DNA of 64,000 nucleotides from Haladaptatus sp. DJG-WS-42 (GTDB lineage: Archaea; Halobacteriota; Halobacteria; Halobacteriales; Halococcaceae), in NCBI RefSeq assembly GCF_037198285.1, contig NZ_CP147243.1:1976422-2040421 (forward strand), written 5' to 3'. Shown in pieces: positions 1 through 7,815 of the stretch. The position numbers were made by a program, and so were the translations under genes. Positions within the stretch are counted from its first letter, which is position 1; each line of letters opens with the position of its first letter. Under the pieces are notes generated by a model. It saw only the letters and a program-made list of their open reading frames with translations, did not search any database and was not told the DNA's origin.

Positions 1-968
1 TCTTCGGACACAATCCACGCCCCGAACAGCTCTGAGACGTTTGGATTCTGGCTGTCGTTGAACAGCCAGAGAGGGAACACGACTTGCATCACGACGTCCA
101 TGGCGTCCCACGCGAGTTCAATCGGCGAGTCGCCCTGGAGCATCGAGTTGACCGGGTCGTTGATGTGGCCGTACCCGACTGCAATCTCACCTTGTGCCAC
201 TAACCGGAATGCTTCACTGGCGCTGTCGACGAATCTGGCGTCGTTGGCAACGAGGCCGGTGATGAACTCCTCGAACATCTCCTCGCCCCACTCAACATAG
301 AGCCCACCGAGCGCCGTGGCGATACCGGACATCCGTAATGGGTCTTGCATCGCCACGTCCCCTCTGAACCGTTCGTCGGTCAGATCCATGTAACTGGTCG
401 GTGGTTCGGAGACCAGGTTCCGGTTGTAGTAGATGATGATGGGGAACGCCTGGAACGGAATCGAGTACGTTCCTGCGGCCGTTTCGTTGTAATCTTCGTT
501 TGCGATGGCTTCCGTCACTAACTCCATCTCGGAGATCGGGCGATAGAACTCGACCGGGTCGAGAGCGAATGCGCTCGAAAAGTCAGACTGGACGATGTCG
601 ATTTCGAGCCTGCCCGCCCGCTTTTGGGTGTTCGCCTGTGAAAGCGAAGCTGAACCTGCATTCGGGTTGTATAACAGCTCCGCCCAGGGATACTGTGCTT
701 CGAACAGGGAGAACACCTCTCTGCGGAAGACGTCCTCTGGGGTGTACGTGTGGATGGTGACTGAGCCTTCCTCTTCTGCCATCTGGAGGACCCGTTCACG
801 ATAGGTCATCGCAGTGTCAGTAGTGATGTCATCGCCAGTGTCGCCGTTCCCATCCTGGGTTCCCCCGCCACCTAAACACCCGGCGAGTCCGAGTGTGAAA
901 CCCGACATCCCGGCCATTTTGAGAAATGTTCGACGGTTCTGAGTACTATTCGGTTGACTATCCGCCAT
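1..968 (-). CDS. ABC transporter substrate-binding lipoprotein, iron/thiamine-type (partial, C-terminus outside window)
   Basis: Translated by hand from an ATG at 966-968, this frame stays open to the window edge (about 322 codons). The N-terminus carries a Tat-like RRTFLK motif, a short hydrophobic stretch and a lipobox (LAGC) followed by a Gly/Asp-rich linker, so the product should be a surface-anchored lipoprotein. The following region (EGSVTIHTYTPEDV, then an I-x-Q-S-D-F segment) resembles family-1 solute-binding proteins of the AfuA/FbpA type. It lies beside the Rieske dioxygenase genes and could bring in the catabolic substrate or a metal; the ligand cannot be read. Permease and ATPase genes would lie to the left of the window. 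Confidence 0.8.
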   Translation of the reverse strand, partial: MADSQPNSTQNRRTFLKMAGMSGFTLGLAGCLGGGGTQDGNGDTGDDITTDTAMTYRERVLQMAEEEGSVTIHTYTPEDVFRREVFSLFEAQYPWAELLYNPNAGSASLSQANTQKRAGRLEIDIVQSDFSSAFALDPVEFYRPISEMELVTEAIANEDYNETAAGTYSIPFQAFPIIIYYNRNLVSEPPTSYMDLTDERFRGDVAMQDPLRMSGIATALGGLYVEWGEEMFEEFITGLVANDARFVDSASEAFRLVAQGEIAVGYGHINDPVNSMLQGDSPIELAWDAMDVVMQVVFPLWLFNDSQNPNVSELFGAWIVSE

Positions 969-1188
969 GCTAGAGAATAGCACTCAATGAGCTTATAATT
1001 TTCCGTAATCCTACACGTGCTAGCACACTCAAAAGCGCGTCTAGAGCGCGCTACACACTGCTAAACGACACTTTAGGAACTGAGAGTGGGTGTGTTTTTC
1101 GGCCCGGTGTTTCTGTTTCTCAAATGTGAACCCGTGACTAAAATGGGCAAATTCTCTCCGTCCACAACCACTCACGAGGTGAAACTCG

Positions 1189-1716
1189 TCACAGGAGAAT
1201 CGAGAGGCGGTCAGAGCCGAGAACCGTATGGTCGAGATACACGGTTCGGCGGGCTAACCGTGGCTCGGCTGTGAATCGAATCGTGTCGTGGCGCTTTCCC
1301 GAAATGAGTTCGGGGTGTCTGCGCTCTTCTCTCGTTCTGAACAGGAGGAGATTGCTTGCCACATCTACTTCGTCTTCGCGGTGTTCGAGAATCCGGAGGT
1401 TCGTGACGAATCGTCTGGTTCGAGACGGTGGACTTTCTGACCAGTCGTACTCGGTCAGCACCCGGTTTACTCGGGTTTGCAGCGAGCTAAAATCGTCCTT
1501 GAAGTGATAGGAATCGGTGCTGAACGGCGCTGCTGTCCGCTCTCGCGTCAACCGAATCGGCACCCGATAGTCGATGTCTTCGGTCAAGCAATCGAGCCAC
1601 GCCTCCAGCTCAAATTGGTCGAGGAGGGCGGCCTCGTCGTACAGGAAGCGGCGGCACTGGTGATACCGTCGCAGCTCCGCAAGTTCGTCTGCGGAATACT
1701 CCGGCTCCGTAACCAT
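1189..1716 (-). CDS. aromatic ring-hydroxylating dioxygenase, beta (small) subunit
   Basis: At 175 residues this has the length and pattern of Rieske dioxygenase beta subunits, a SnoaL/NTF2-like fold. Visible hallmarks are the early LYDEAALLDQFELEAWLDCL segment, then a D-Y-R-V-P-I-R strand, and S-R-T-R-R-F-V-T-N-L in the middle. The beta subunit is structural, supporting the alpha trimer; it binds no metal. It is transcribed divergently from the alpha gene at 1892, an unusual layout because the two subunits are normally co-transcribed. No ferredoxin or reductase gene is nearby, so electrons must come from proteins encoded elsewhere. An A/T-rich box at 1737-1745 (minus strand TTTATTA) lies about 25 bp upstream of the ATG, fitting a leaderless transcript. 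Confidence 0.85.
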   Translation of the reverse strand: MVTEPEYSADELAELRRYHQCRRFLYDEAALLDQFELEAWLDCLTEDIDYRVPIRLTRERTAAPFSTDSYHFKDDFSSLQTRVNRVLTEYDWSESPPSRTRRFVTNLRILEHREDEVDVASNLLLFRTREERRHPELISGKRHDTIRFTAEPRLARRTVYLDHTVLGSDRLSILL

Positions 1717-1891
1717 GGTTAATTTTCAGTCCATCCGATAATAAAGCTATACGTTGCCCGGATTCTCTCGGTTTTTGCAGGCCTGAGCAGGCGAACAACA
1801 GCCCTGCCAGCTGTCGAAATCACACGATTGAGCGAACGCCCACATCCGACTGCTACAAACCTTTAATACTTCTGTTCCGAAATCTTCCATA
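1717..1891. promoter_or_regulatory. divergent promoter region between dioxygenase beta and alpha genes
   Basis: This 175-bp spacer carries an archaeal TATA-like box in each direction. On the minus strand TTTATTA at about 1737-1745 serves the beta gene; on the plus strand TTTAATA at about 1863-1869 lies 23-29 bp before the alpha ATG at 1892. Both distances place transcription starts at or next to the start codons. A shared operator could coordinate the two subunits, but I see no clear palindrome. Confidence 0.5.
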
Positions 1892-3247
1892 ATGGTGAGT
1901 ACAAATAAGGTGACAGCCGAGCAGCCGACCCACAGCTCGGAAGCCGATGAATTAGTGTCGGCAGTTCAGTTGGGGTTTGATCACGGGAAAGTACCCTTGC
2001 GGATATTCAATTCGGATGCCCTCCATCGCGCCGAACTCGACCGTATCTTCGGCCGGTCGTGGATCTTCGTCGGCCACGAGTCCGAAATCGCTTCACCAGG
2101 TGACTATCGGCTCAGATATATCGGAGAGAACCCGTTCATCTTCGTCCGTGATGAACACGAGGACATTCACGTCCTGTTCGACAGTTGCCGCCATCGCGGG
2201 GCGAAGCTCTGTCGCAGCGAGAAGGGAAACACCTCACACTTCCGGTGTCCGTACCACGGGTGGACCTACAAGAACACGGGTGAGCTGGTTGGTGTCCCCA
2301 AGAGACAACAGGGCTTTGGCCACCTCGATTTAGCCGAGTTCAGCCTACACGAACCGCCCCACGTCTCGAACTATCACGGGCTCATCTTCGCCTCGCTCGA
2401 CCCGAACGCACCATCGCTTGCAGAATTCCTTGGCGACGCACGCTGGTATCTCGACCTCATCTTCGGGCTCATCGACTTGGAAGTCGTGGGCGAACCGGAG
2501 CGCTGGGAGACGGAAATCGACTGGAAGTCGCTGGCTGACAACAGCGCGGGTGACAACTACCATCTCCCCGTCGCTCACCGGTCTGCGATGACGACGGGGA
2601 TTGGCTCGCAGTCGGCGACAAAACAGAAAGACGATTCGCTGCTCGCCATCTGCTGTGACGCGCTTTCGCTGAGTATGTACCAGATTCACGACACCGACTG
2701 GTACTGGGGCTACCCGCCGGAAATCGTCGAAACGTTTGCCCCGGACGGGCTGACCGATGCACAGCTCACGCTTGCAAAGGAGTCGAATACGACGGTCGCT
2801 ACTGTCTTCCCGAACTTCACCTTCCACCACGGCTCGACGACACATGACCCGAACAAGCCGCCCCGGTCGTTCGTGACGATTCGGATGGTGCAGCCTCTCG
2901 CTCCCGGGCGGTCTGAGATTTGGAACTGGTTCCTCCTGCCGAAAGACGCGCCTGAGGCGTACAAACAGGAAGCGTACGACGCGGGCGTCGGCGCACGGAG
3001 TGCCTCCGGCGGCTTCACTGTTGACGACATCGCGATTCTCGATGGCATCGCAGAGCTTGCCCAGACGAGTTTCGCGCGAACGAAAAACCTTGAACTCGAC
3101 TACTCGATGGGGATGTCCGACGGAAGCGAGGCCTCCCTCCTCGAAGACTGGGAGGGGCCGGGCGAGGCGTACGACCACGGCGGCGTGACCGACGTCAACC
3201 AGCTTCACTTCTACCGGAACTGGATTGACACCATGACGCAGGACTGA
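1892..3247 (+). CDS. aromatic ring-hydroxylating dioxygenase, alpha (catalytic) subunit
   Basis: This 451-residue protein has the two-domain plan of Rieske non-heme iron oxygenases. The Rieske [2Fe-2S] ligands are visible as Cys99-x-His101 and Cys119-x2-His122 (motif CRHRGAKLC ... CPYHGW). The catalytic domain shows the bridging Asp221 and mononuclear-iron ligands His224 and His229 (GDNYHLPVAH); a C-terminal Asp near residue 375 probably completes the facial triad. Such enzymes insert both atoms of O2, or one, into an aromatic ring using electrons from a ferredoxin. Pairing with the beta gene indicates an alpha3beta3 enzyme. Substrate is not deducible; the locus around it suggests an aromatic or heteroaromatic carboxylate. 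Confidence 0.92.
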   Translation: MVSTNKVTAEQPTHSSEADELVSAVQLGFDHGKVPLRIFNSDALHRAELDRIFGRSWIFVGHESEIASPGDYRLRYIGENPFIFVRDEHEDIHVLFDSCRHRGAKLCRSEKGNTSHFRCPYHGWTYKNTGELVGVPKRQQGFGHLDLAEFSLHEPPHVSNYHGLIFASLDPNAPSLAEFLGDARWYLDLIFGLIDLEVVGEPERWETEIDWKSLADNSAGDNYHLPVAHRSAMTTGIGSQSATKQKDDSLLAICCDALSLSMYQIHDTDWYWGYPPEIVETFAPDGLTDAQLTLAKESNTTVATVFPNFTFHHGSTTHDPNKPPRSFVTIRMVQPLAPGRSEIWNWFLLPKDAPEAYKQEAYDAGVGARSASGGFTVDDIAILDGIAELAQTSFARTKNLELDYSMGMSDGSEASLLEDWEGPGEAYDHGGVTDVNQLHFYRNWIDTMTQD

Positions 3248-3274
3248 TCGACTTTTTCCTGAAACACGCTGTTT

Positions 3275-3733
3275 TCACCCGAACGGCGTTTCGAGGAACG
3301 TAGAAAACGTGCGGTCATCGTAGTACGAAATTGCTTCCAGTTCGGCTGGGCCGAGGTGAATGGCGTAGCCGAGTTTCGGTGAGGCGAGTTCTAACGCCGG
3401 GCCAGCGTCCGTCACCACCCGTGTTAGCGTCACGTAGGCGTACTCGTTCGCAATCGTCACCCCGTCACGGCGGTCGAGTATCTCGTAGGTGGCCGGTTTC
3501 TTCTCAGAAGGGAGTGCAACGCCAGCGATGTCGAGCAGTCTGGTTGGGTCTTGCCAGGTCAGACTTTCGAGGGCGAGTGCGTCGAGATAAATCCGCCCGC
3601 CAGCGCTGGCGTCGATTTCCAGTCGCGTCCCGTTGTACGTCTCGACGACCGCAAGTTCGACGCCGTGCCCATTCGCCGTAATCGTAAACGCCGGTTCTCG
3701 CGAGCGAAACGAGTGCGACCCCTTCGATTCCAT
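3275..3733 (-). CDS. conserved hypothetical protein (152 aa), function unknown
   Basis: I do not recognise a family. The protein is soluble and acidic, with repeated beta-strand-like patterns (AFTITANGHGVELAVVE, GRIYLDALALESLTW, YAYVTLTRVV) and no signal peptide, transmembrane segment or cysteine motif. The overall pattern suggests a small beta-sandwich or split-barrel protein. It lies tail-to-tail with the dioxygenase alpha gene, 27 bp away, inside the catabolic locus. Codon usage matches the neighbours, and the frame is open from an ATG with good haloarchaeal bias, so it is probably a real gene. Confidence 0.6.
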   Translation of the reverse strand: MESKGSHSFRSREPAFTITANGHGVELAVVETYNGTRLEIDASAGGRIYLDALALESLTWQDPTRLLDIAGVALPSEKKPATYEILDRRDGVTIANEYAYVTLTRVVTDAGPALELASPKLGYAIHLGPAELEAISYYDDRTFSTFLETPFG

Positions 3734-3864
3734 TGCCTGAGAGTAGGGCGAACAAGGGCATAATGATTTGTAATGAATAGGCCGACACCGACAGTTGCAC
3801 GGTGCGTCAGGTTTCTGGCCCTCGCCACGGAATCTTTATCGAACGCAGTGGCGACTAGCACGAC

Positions 3865-4764
3865 ATGGTCGCTACGGAGGTGTACCTCCTCGCCATCCTC
3901 ACGGCGCTTTGCTTCGGCGCGAATCAAGTCGCCGCGAAAAAAGGGTTCGAGGCGGGGGGGTCGTCGCTGTTGATCACCGGCATGGTAATCGGATTCAGCG
4001 GCCTGCTCTACTGGACCCTCCTCATCGTCTCGGTCGGACTGGGTACCGTGTTCAGTGGGCTGTCGCTGTTCGGAATTGGACTGTTCCTCGCGGGGGGTGT
4101 CATCGGAACCGGGGTCGCTCGCCTCTCCGTCTATGCAGGTGTCAAGCGCGTGGGTGCAAGCGTCAACTCCGCGGGAACGAACGTTCGCCCGTTGTTTTCG
4201 GCGATACTGGCGGTTGTGCTGCTCGGTGAAGTGCTCACGCCGGTACAGTCACTCGGAATCGTGATTCTCGTCGTCGGCGTTATCGTCCTCTCGCTGTCGA
4301 AAGGCGGGGACCTCCGCGGGTGGAAATTGTCCCAATTGGCGTTTCCGCTGGTCGCGGCCCTTGCTTTCGCCTCCGGGAACGTGATTCGGCGCTACGGGTA
4401 CACAGTGACGACGGCCACTGCCGTCGAAGCCGCCGCGCTGAACGAGACAGCGGCGCTGGTGACGTTCGGCCTCTATGTGGGGGTTCGCTACGCGGGCGAA
4501 CTCAATCGAGCGTTCGTCGCGCCGAGGCGGGTTTACGGGTACTTCTTCGTGGCCAGCATTCTGGCCGCCGTTGGCACGCTCTCGCTGTTTTTCGCGCTCT
4601 CGCTCGGTCCGGTGACGATTGTTGACCCACTCGTGGGAACCGCGCCGCTGTTCGCGCTCGTGTTCACCCACCGATTTTTAGGCGGCGTCGAGGGGGTAAA
4701 CCGGTGGCTTGCACTCGGCGTGCTATTGGTCGTGGCCGGGGCTGGATTGATAACCGCGACGTGA
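3865..4764 (+). CDS. EamA/DMT-family transporter
   Basis: The 299-residue product is almost entirely hydrophobic, with about ten predicted helices in two repeated halves, the signature of the drug/metabolite (EamA) superfamily. It opens with EVYLLAILTALCFGANQVAAKKG, typical of the first EamA repeat (the W/F-G-x-N pattern followed by Lys). The second half starts near residue 155. A box TTTATCG at about 3834-3840 lies roughly 25-30 bp before the ATG and supports this start. It sits between the dioxygenase and decarboxylase genes and could import the aromatic substrate or export an intermediate. Confidence 0.85.
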   Translation: MVATEVYLLAILTALCFGANQVAAKKGFEAGGSSLLITGMVIGFSGLLYWTLLIVSVGLGTVFSGLSLFGIGLFLAGGVIGTGVARLSVYAGVKRVGASVNSAGTNVRPLFSAILAVVLLGEVLTPVQSLGIVILVVGVIVLSLSKGGDLRGWKLSQLAFPLVAALAFASGNVIRRYGYTVTTATAVEAAALNETAALVTFGLYVGVRYAGELNRAFVAPRRVYGYFFVASILAAVGTLSLFFALSLGPVTIVDPLVGTAPLFALVFTHRFLGGVEGVNRWLALGVLLVVAGAGLITAT

Positions 4765-4780
4765 CGGAAACTGTGTGCGG

Positions 4781-6235
4781 TTACTCCACAGGTCGATGCG
4801 GGTCGTCAACCCCATCGAACAAGCCGCCCCACTTCTCGCGGAGGTCGGCAAGGAGTTCGGGGCGCGCACGCGAGACCTTCGGGAACTCATCTTTCCAGTG
4901 GTAGGGTCGCGTCGCGTCTAGTACCGCCCGTGAGTTCGTCAGGTCGCCCGCTTCTTTTCGCTCGGGGGGGATTGTCGGGTCGAGCGTGGTGCTCCAGCAG
5001 CCGTCGATGATGTGGATGTCCGTCGCCGGGTCACACCGCGTTGCGAGCGCCCAGAACACCTCGTCTTGATTGAACACGTCGATGTCGTCGTCTACGACCA
5101 CGGTGAACCGGCCGTGATACCCGCTTCCGCGACCGGAGGCGGCGTGGACGCCAACCTGTTTGCTGTGTCCCGCGTACTGCGTCGAGAGCGACACGATTTC
5201 GAAAAAGCGCGGCCCTGCGGGTAACGAGTTGACCGCTTGGACGCCGGGCATGCCCGCGTTCTTGAGTTCCTTCCATAAGGTGGCGGCGGCGCGCATGTCG
5301 AGCATCCCCTGTGCGGGCGGCGGGAGCGGGAGCCACCCCAGATTAATGGGGTCGTTGCGGAAGTACACTCGTTCGACGGTCATCGGGATTTCCTCGTGAC
5401 CAGTGCCTGCGTAGTAGCCCGTGAACTCGCCGAACGGCCCTTCCGGAACGAGCGCAGAATCGGGATAAATGAACCCCTCGAAGACGAGTTCGGCGTGCGC
5501 CGGAATTGGGAGTCCGGTGACGTCCCCTTCGATTACGTCGACCGACTCCCCGCGAAGCCCGCCCGCGTATTCGAGTTCATTGACCGTGGAGGGGAGCTGT
5601 TGGGTCGCCGCGTAGAAGATGTCGAGGGCGTGGCCGAGCGAGACGACCATCGGCGCGGGCTCGCCCCGGTCGAGGTACGATTTGCGGTTCCGGTTGCCGT
5701 CCATCCCGGGTGAGATGTACACGGTGACCGTGTCCGGCCCCTGCACTTGAACGCGATACACGCCAGCGTTTATGCCCCCGGTTTCGGCGTTGTTGGTAAT
5801 CACCGCACAGCCCGTCCCGATGTACTGCCCGCCGTCGTCTTCGTGCCACCGGGGAGCCGGGAACTCGGTGATGTCGATGTCGTCGCCTTTGTGGACGTTT
5901 TCGAGTACCGGCCCAGACGAGACAAGAGTCGTTGGTGGCAGGTCGGTGACTTTCGCGTCTCGGTGGGCGACTATCGCCTCGCGCTTGCTTTTCGTTGGCT
6001 CGTATCCCATCCCGGCGGAGAACTGGAGCGGGGTGGTCGTCGCGTTCGAAAGCAGCCGATAACCCGGTTCGTGGCCGACGATGTTGTCGAACAGGAGCGC
6101 CGGAGACGGGCGCTGTTTTATCATGAGTTCGGTCAACCCGCCGATTTCGAGCTCCCAGTCTGCTCCGTCAACGACCTTGAGTTCGCCCTGTTCGTCCAGA
6201 AACTCGATGTACCCACGGAGGTCGTGGAAGCTCAT
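4781..6235 (-). CDS. ubiD: UbiD-family prenylated-FMN-dependent decarboxylase
   Basis: The protein (484 aa) matches UbiD (de)carboxylases in length and layout. It begins with the usual MSFHDLRGYIEFL and shows the conserved VYR-x-Q strand (Arg161) and the EGPFGEFTGYY segment. Arg161, Glu265 and Glu270 match the Glu-Arg-Glu network that these enzymes use. They remove (or add) CO2 on unsaturated or aromatic acids using prenylated FMN; the maker of that cofactor, UbiX, is encoded about 5.4 kb away at 11662. The gene is divergent from the molybdenum hydroxylase operon. Haloarchaea have other UbiD paralogues for respiratory quinones, but the catabolic setting suggests decarboxylation of an aromatic or hydroxy-pyridine acid. 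Confidence 0.9.
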   Translation of the reverse strand: MSFHDLRGYIEFLDEQGELKVVDGADWELEIGGLTELMIKQRPSPALLFDNIVGHEPGYRLLSNATTTPLQFSAGMGYEPTKSKREAIVAHRDAKVTDLPPTTLVSSGPVLENVHKGDDIDITEFPAPRWHEDDGGQYIGTGCAVITNNAETGGINAGVYRVQVQGPDTVTVYISPGMDGNRNRKSYLDRGEPAPMVVSLGHALDIFYAATQQLPSTVNELEYAGGLRGESVDVIEGDVTGLPIPAHAELVFEGFIYPDSALVPEGPFGEFTGYYAGTGHEEIPMTVERVYFRNDPINLGWLPLPPPAQGMLDMRAAATLWKELKNAGMPGVQAVNSLPAGPRFFEIVSLSTQYAGHSKQVGVHAASGRGSGYHGRFTVVVDDDIDVFNQDEVFWALATRCDPATDIHIIDGCWSTTLDPTIPPERKEAGDLTNSRAVLDATRPYHWKDEFPKVSRARPELLADLREKWGGLFDGVDDPHRPVE

Positions 6236-6448
6236 CGTGCTCCCCGGATTCGGCGAGTGTGCGGGTTTCCGACTGGCGCACAGGTCGGTCTGAGAGACGC
6301 TGTGGTCTTCATTGCTGTTCGCTAGAGATTTTCTCGCAGTCCTCTTTAAGATTATGCGGCAGGTGAGCGCAAAACGCCCGCTGGCGGAGGATACTCCGTG
6401 TACCGCCTGAGAAAACTATAATTGGAATCGAGGTATTGTATAAGGTAT
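6236..6448. promoter_or_regulatory. divergent promoter region, ubiD / molybdenum hydroxylase operon
   Basis: This 213-bp intergenic stretch separates ubiD from the hydroxylase operon. The A/T-rich run around 6413-6422 (AAACTATAAT) lies about 27-35 bp upstream of the ATG at 6449 and is a credible archaeal TATA box for the plus-strand operon. Another A/T-rich block around 6440-6450 is too close to act for that start. No strong palindrome is obvious by eye. Confidence 0.45.
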
Positions 6449-7321
6449 ATGAAAGATTTTGCGTACTGTAGTCCATCGTCTGTCGAGGGGGTGTGCGAGC
6501 TGTTAGCGACTTACAGGGGCCGCGCAACCGTGCTTGCTGGCGGCCAGAGTTTGCTCCCCGTGCTTCGGTTAGGCATGGCTTCCCCCGAGGTCATCATCGA
6601 CATTAACAACCTCTCCGGATGCGACCACCTCCACGTCGACGGGGACCACCTCGCCATTGGCTGTCTCGTGCGCCACGCTGACGTTGCGCGCTCTGCGACG
6701 GTCCGAGACAACTGTCTCGTCCTCGCGGAAGTCGCCGGGGGTATCGGGGACGTACAGATTCGAAATCGCGGGACGATATGTGGCTCGCTCGCGCAGGCCG
6801 ACCCCGCAGGCGACCCGCCGGTGCTGGCGACGCTATTGAACGCCGACATCGTCGCAACCGACGCTACGGGCGAAACCGTGTTCGAGGGAGACGGATTCTT
6901 CGCCGGACTGTTCGAGACCGAACTCGAACCAACGCAGCTCATCACCGAGGTCAGATTCCCCATCCTCACGGACGGGCAGGGGGCGGCCTACGAGAAGTGG
7001 GAGATAAGCGAGGGGGCGTATCCGGTCGCCACGGTCGGGGCGTTCGTCGAATTCGATGATGGGACGGTCACCGATGCCCGCATCGTGACGGGCGCGGTCG
7101 AATTCGGTCCGACGCGCTTTGCGGACGCAGAAGCCCTGCTCGTAGACGAGCGACCGGACGCCCAGTTACTCGAACGAGTGGCCGCGATCGTTCGGGATGA
7201 CTCGAACCCAATCGAGGATGCTGAGGGGAGCGTGCGGTTCAAGCGCGAACTCGTCCGGACGCTCACAGAACGGGCGTTGACGACGGCCGTAAACCGGGCA
7301 ACAGAGGCCGTACTCGCATGA
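6449..7321 (+). CDS. molybdenum hydroxylase, FAD-binding (medium) subunit
   Basis: This is the medium subunit of a xanthine dehydrogenase/CO dehydrogenase-type enzyme (CoxM/CutM-like), about 290 residues. The FAD_binding_5 segments are visible: VLAGGQSLLPVLRLGMASP near the N-terminus and the second flavin motif IRNRGTICGSLAQADPAGD. I chose the ATG at 6449 (MKDFAYCSPSS) rather than the earlier 6422 codon because homologues start there and the TATA-like box lies 27-35 bp upstream. It passes electrons from the iron-sulphur subunit to FAD. It is the first gene of a three-gene operon whose reading frames overlap by a few bases. Confidence 0.9.
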   Translation: MKDFAYCSPSSVEGVCELLATYRGRATVLAGGQSLLPVLRLGMASPEVIIDINNLSGCDHLHVDGDHLAIGCLVRHADVARSATVRDNCLVLAEVAGGIGDVQIRNRGTICGSLAQADPAGDPPVLATLLNADIVATDATGETVFEGDGFFAGLFETELEPTQLITEVRFPILTDGQGAAYEKWEISEGAYPVATVGAFVEFDDGTVTDARIVTGAVEFGPTRFADAEALLVDERPDAQLLERVAAIVRDDSNPIEDAEGSVRFKRELVRTLTERALTTAVNRATEAVLA

Positions 7322-7815
7322 TGTCTGAACCCAATCCGTCGGTCGCGGTGACGATGACCCTCAACGGACAGGCGGTCACGGAGACGATTCCCGCACGGAC
7401 GACGCTCTCTGAGTACCTCCGGGAGTACCGACGACTCACGGGAGTCCATCGAGGGTGTGAGACGGTGAAGTGTGGCGCGTGTACCGTGCTGGTCGATGGC
7501 CGCTCGGTCAAGTCGTGCAATATGCTCGCGGCGCAGGCCAATGGCCACGAGGTCACGACGGTCGAAGGCCTCGCAACCGATGGCCACCTGACCGCCATGC
7601 AACAGGCCTTTCTCGACAATCACGGCATGCAGTGTGGCTACTGTACGCCCGGCTTCGTGCTCGCGGCCATCGCGCTCGTAGACGAGAACGACGCTCCCTC
7701 AGTGGACGAGGTACGCCACGGACTAACCGGGAACATCTGCCGGTGTACTGGCTACACGAAAATTGTCGAAAGCGTGCTTGACGCCGCTGATCGAATGCGG
7801 GGTGACGACTCGTGA
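7318..7815 (+). CDS. molybdenum hydroxylase, [2Fe-2S] (small) subunit
   Basis: This 165-residue protein carries both iron-sulphur clusters of the family. The N-terminal ferredoxin-type cluster uses Cys47, Cys52, Cys55 and Cys67; the C-terminal helical-domain cluster uses Cys106, Cys109, Cys141 and Cys143 (CGYC ... CRC). It relays electrons from the molybdenum centre to FAD in the cytoplasm. Its ATG overlaps the stop of the FAD subunit (ATGATG; the second ATG at 7321 is an alternative start), indicating translational coupling. The length fits CoxS/NdhS-type subunits. Confidence 0.93.
   Translation: MMSEPNPSVAVTMTLNGQAVTETIPARTTLSEYLREYRRLTGVHRGCETVKCGACTVLVDGRSVKSCNMLAAQANGHEVTTVEGLATDGHLTAMQQAFLDNHGMQCGYCTPGFVLAAIALVDENDAPSVDEVRHGLTGNICRCTGYTKIVESVLDAADRMRGDDS

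Noticed and set aside
2345-3208. 287-residue minus-strand frame opposite the dioxygenase alpha gene
   Set aside because: Opposite a gene with complete Rieske and iron motifs; no own features.
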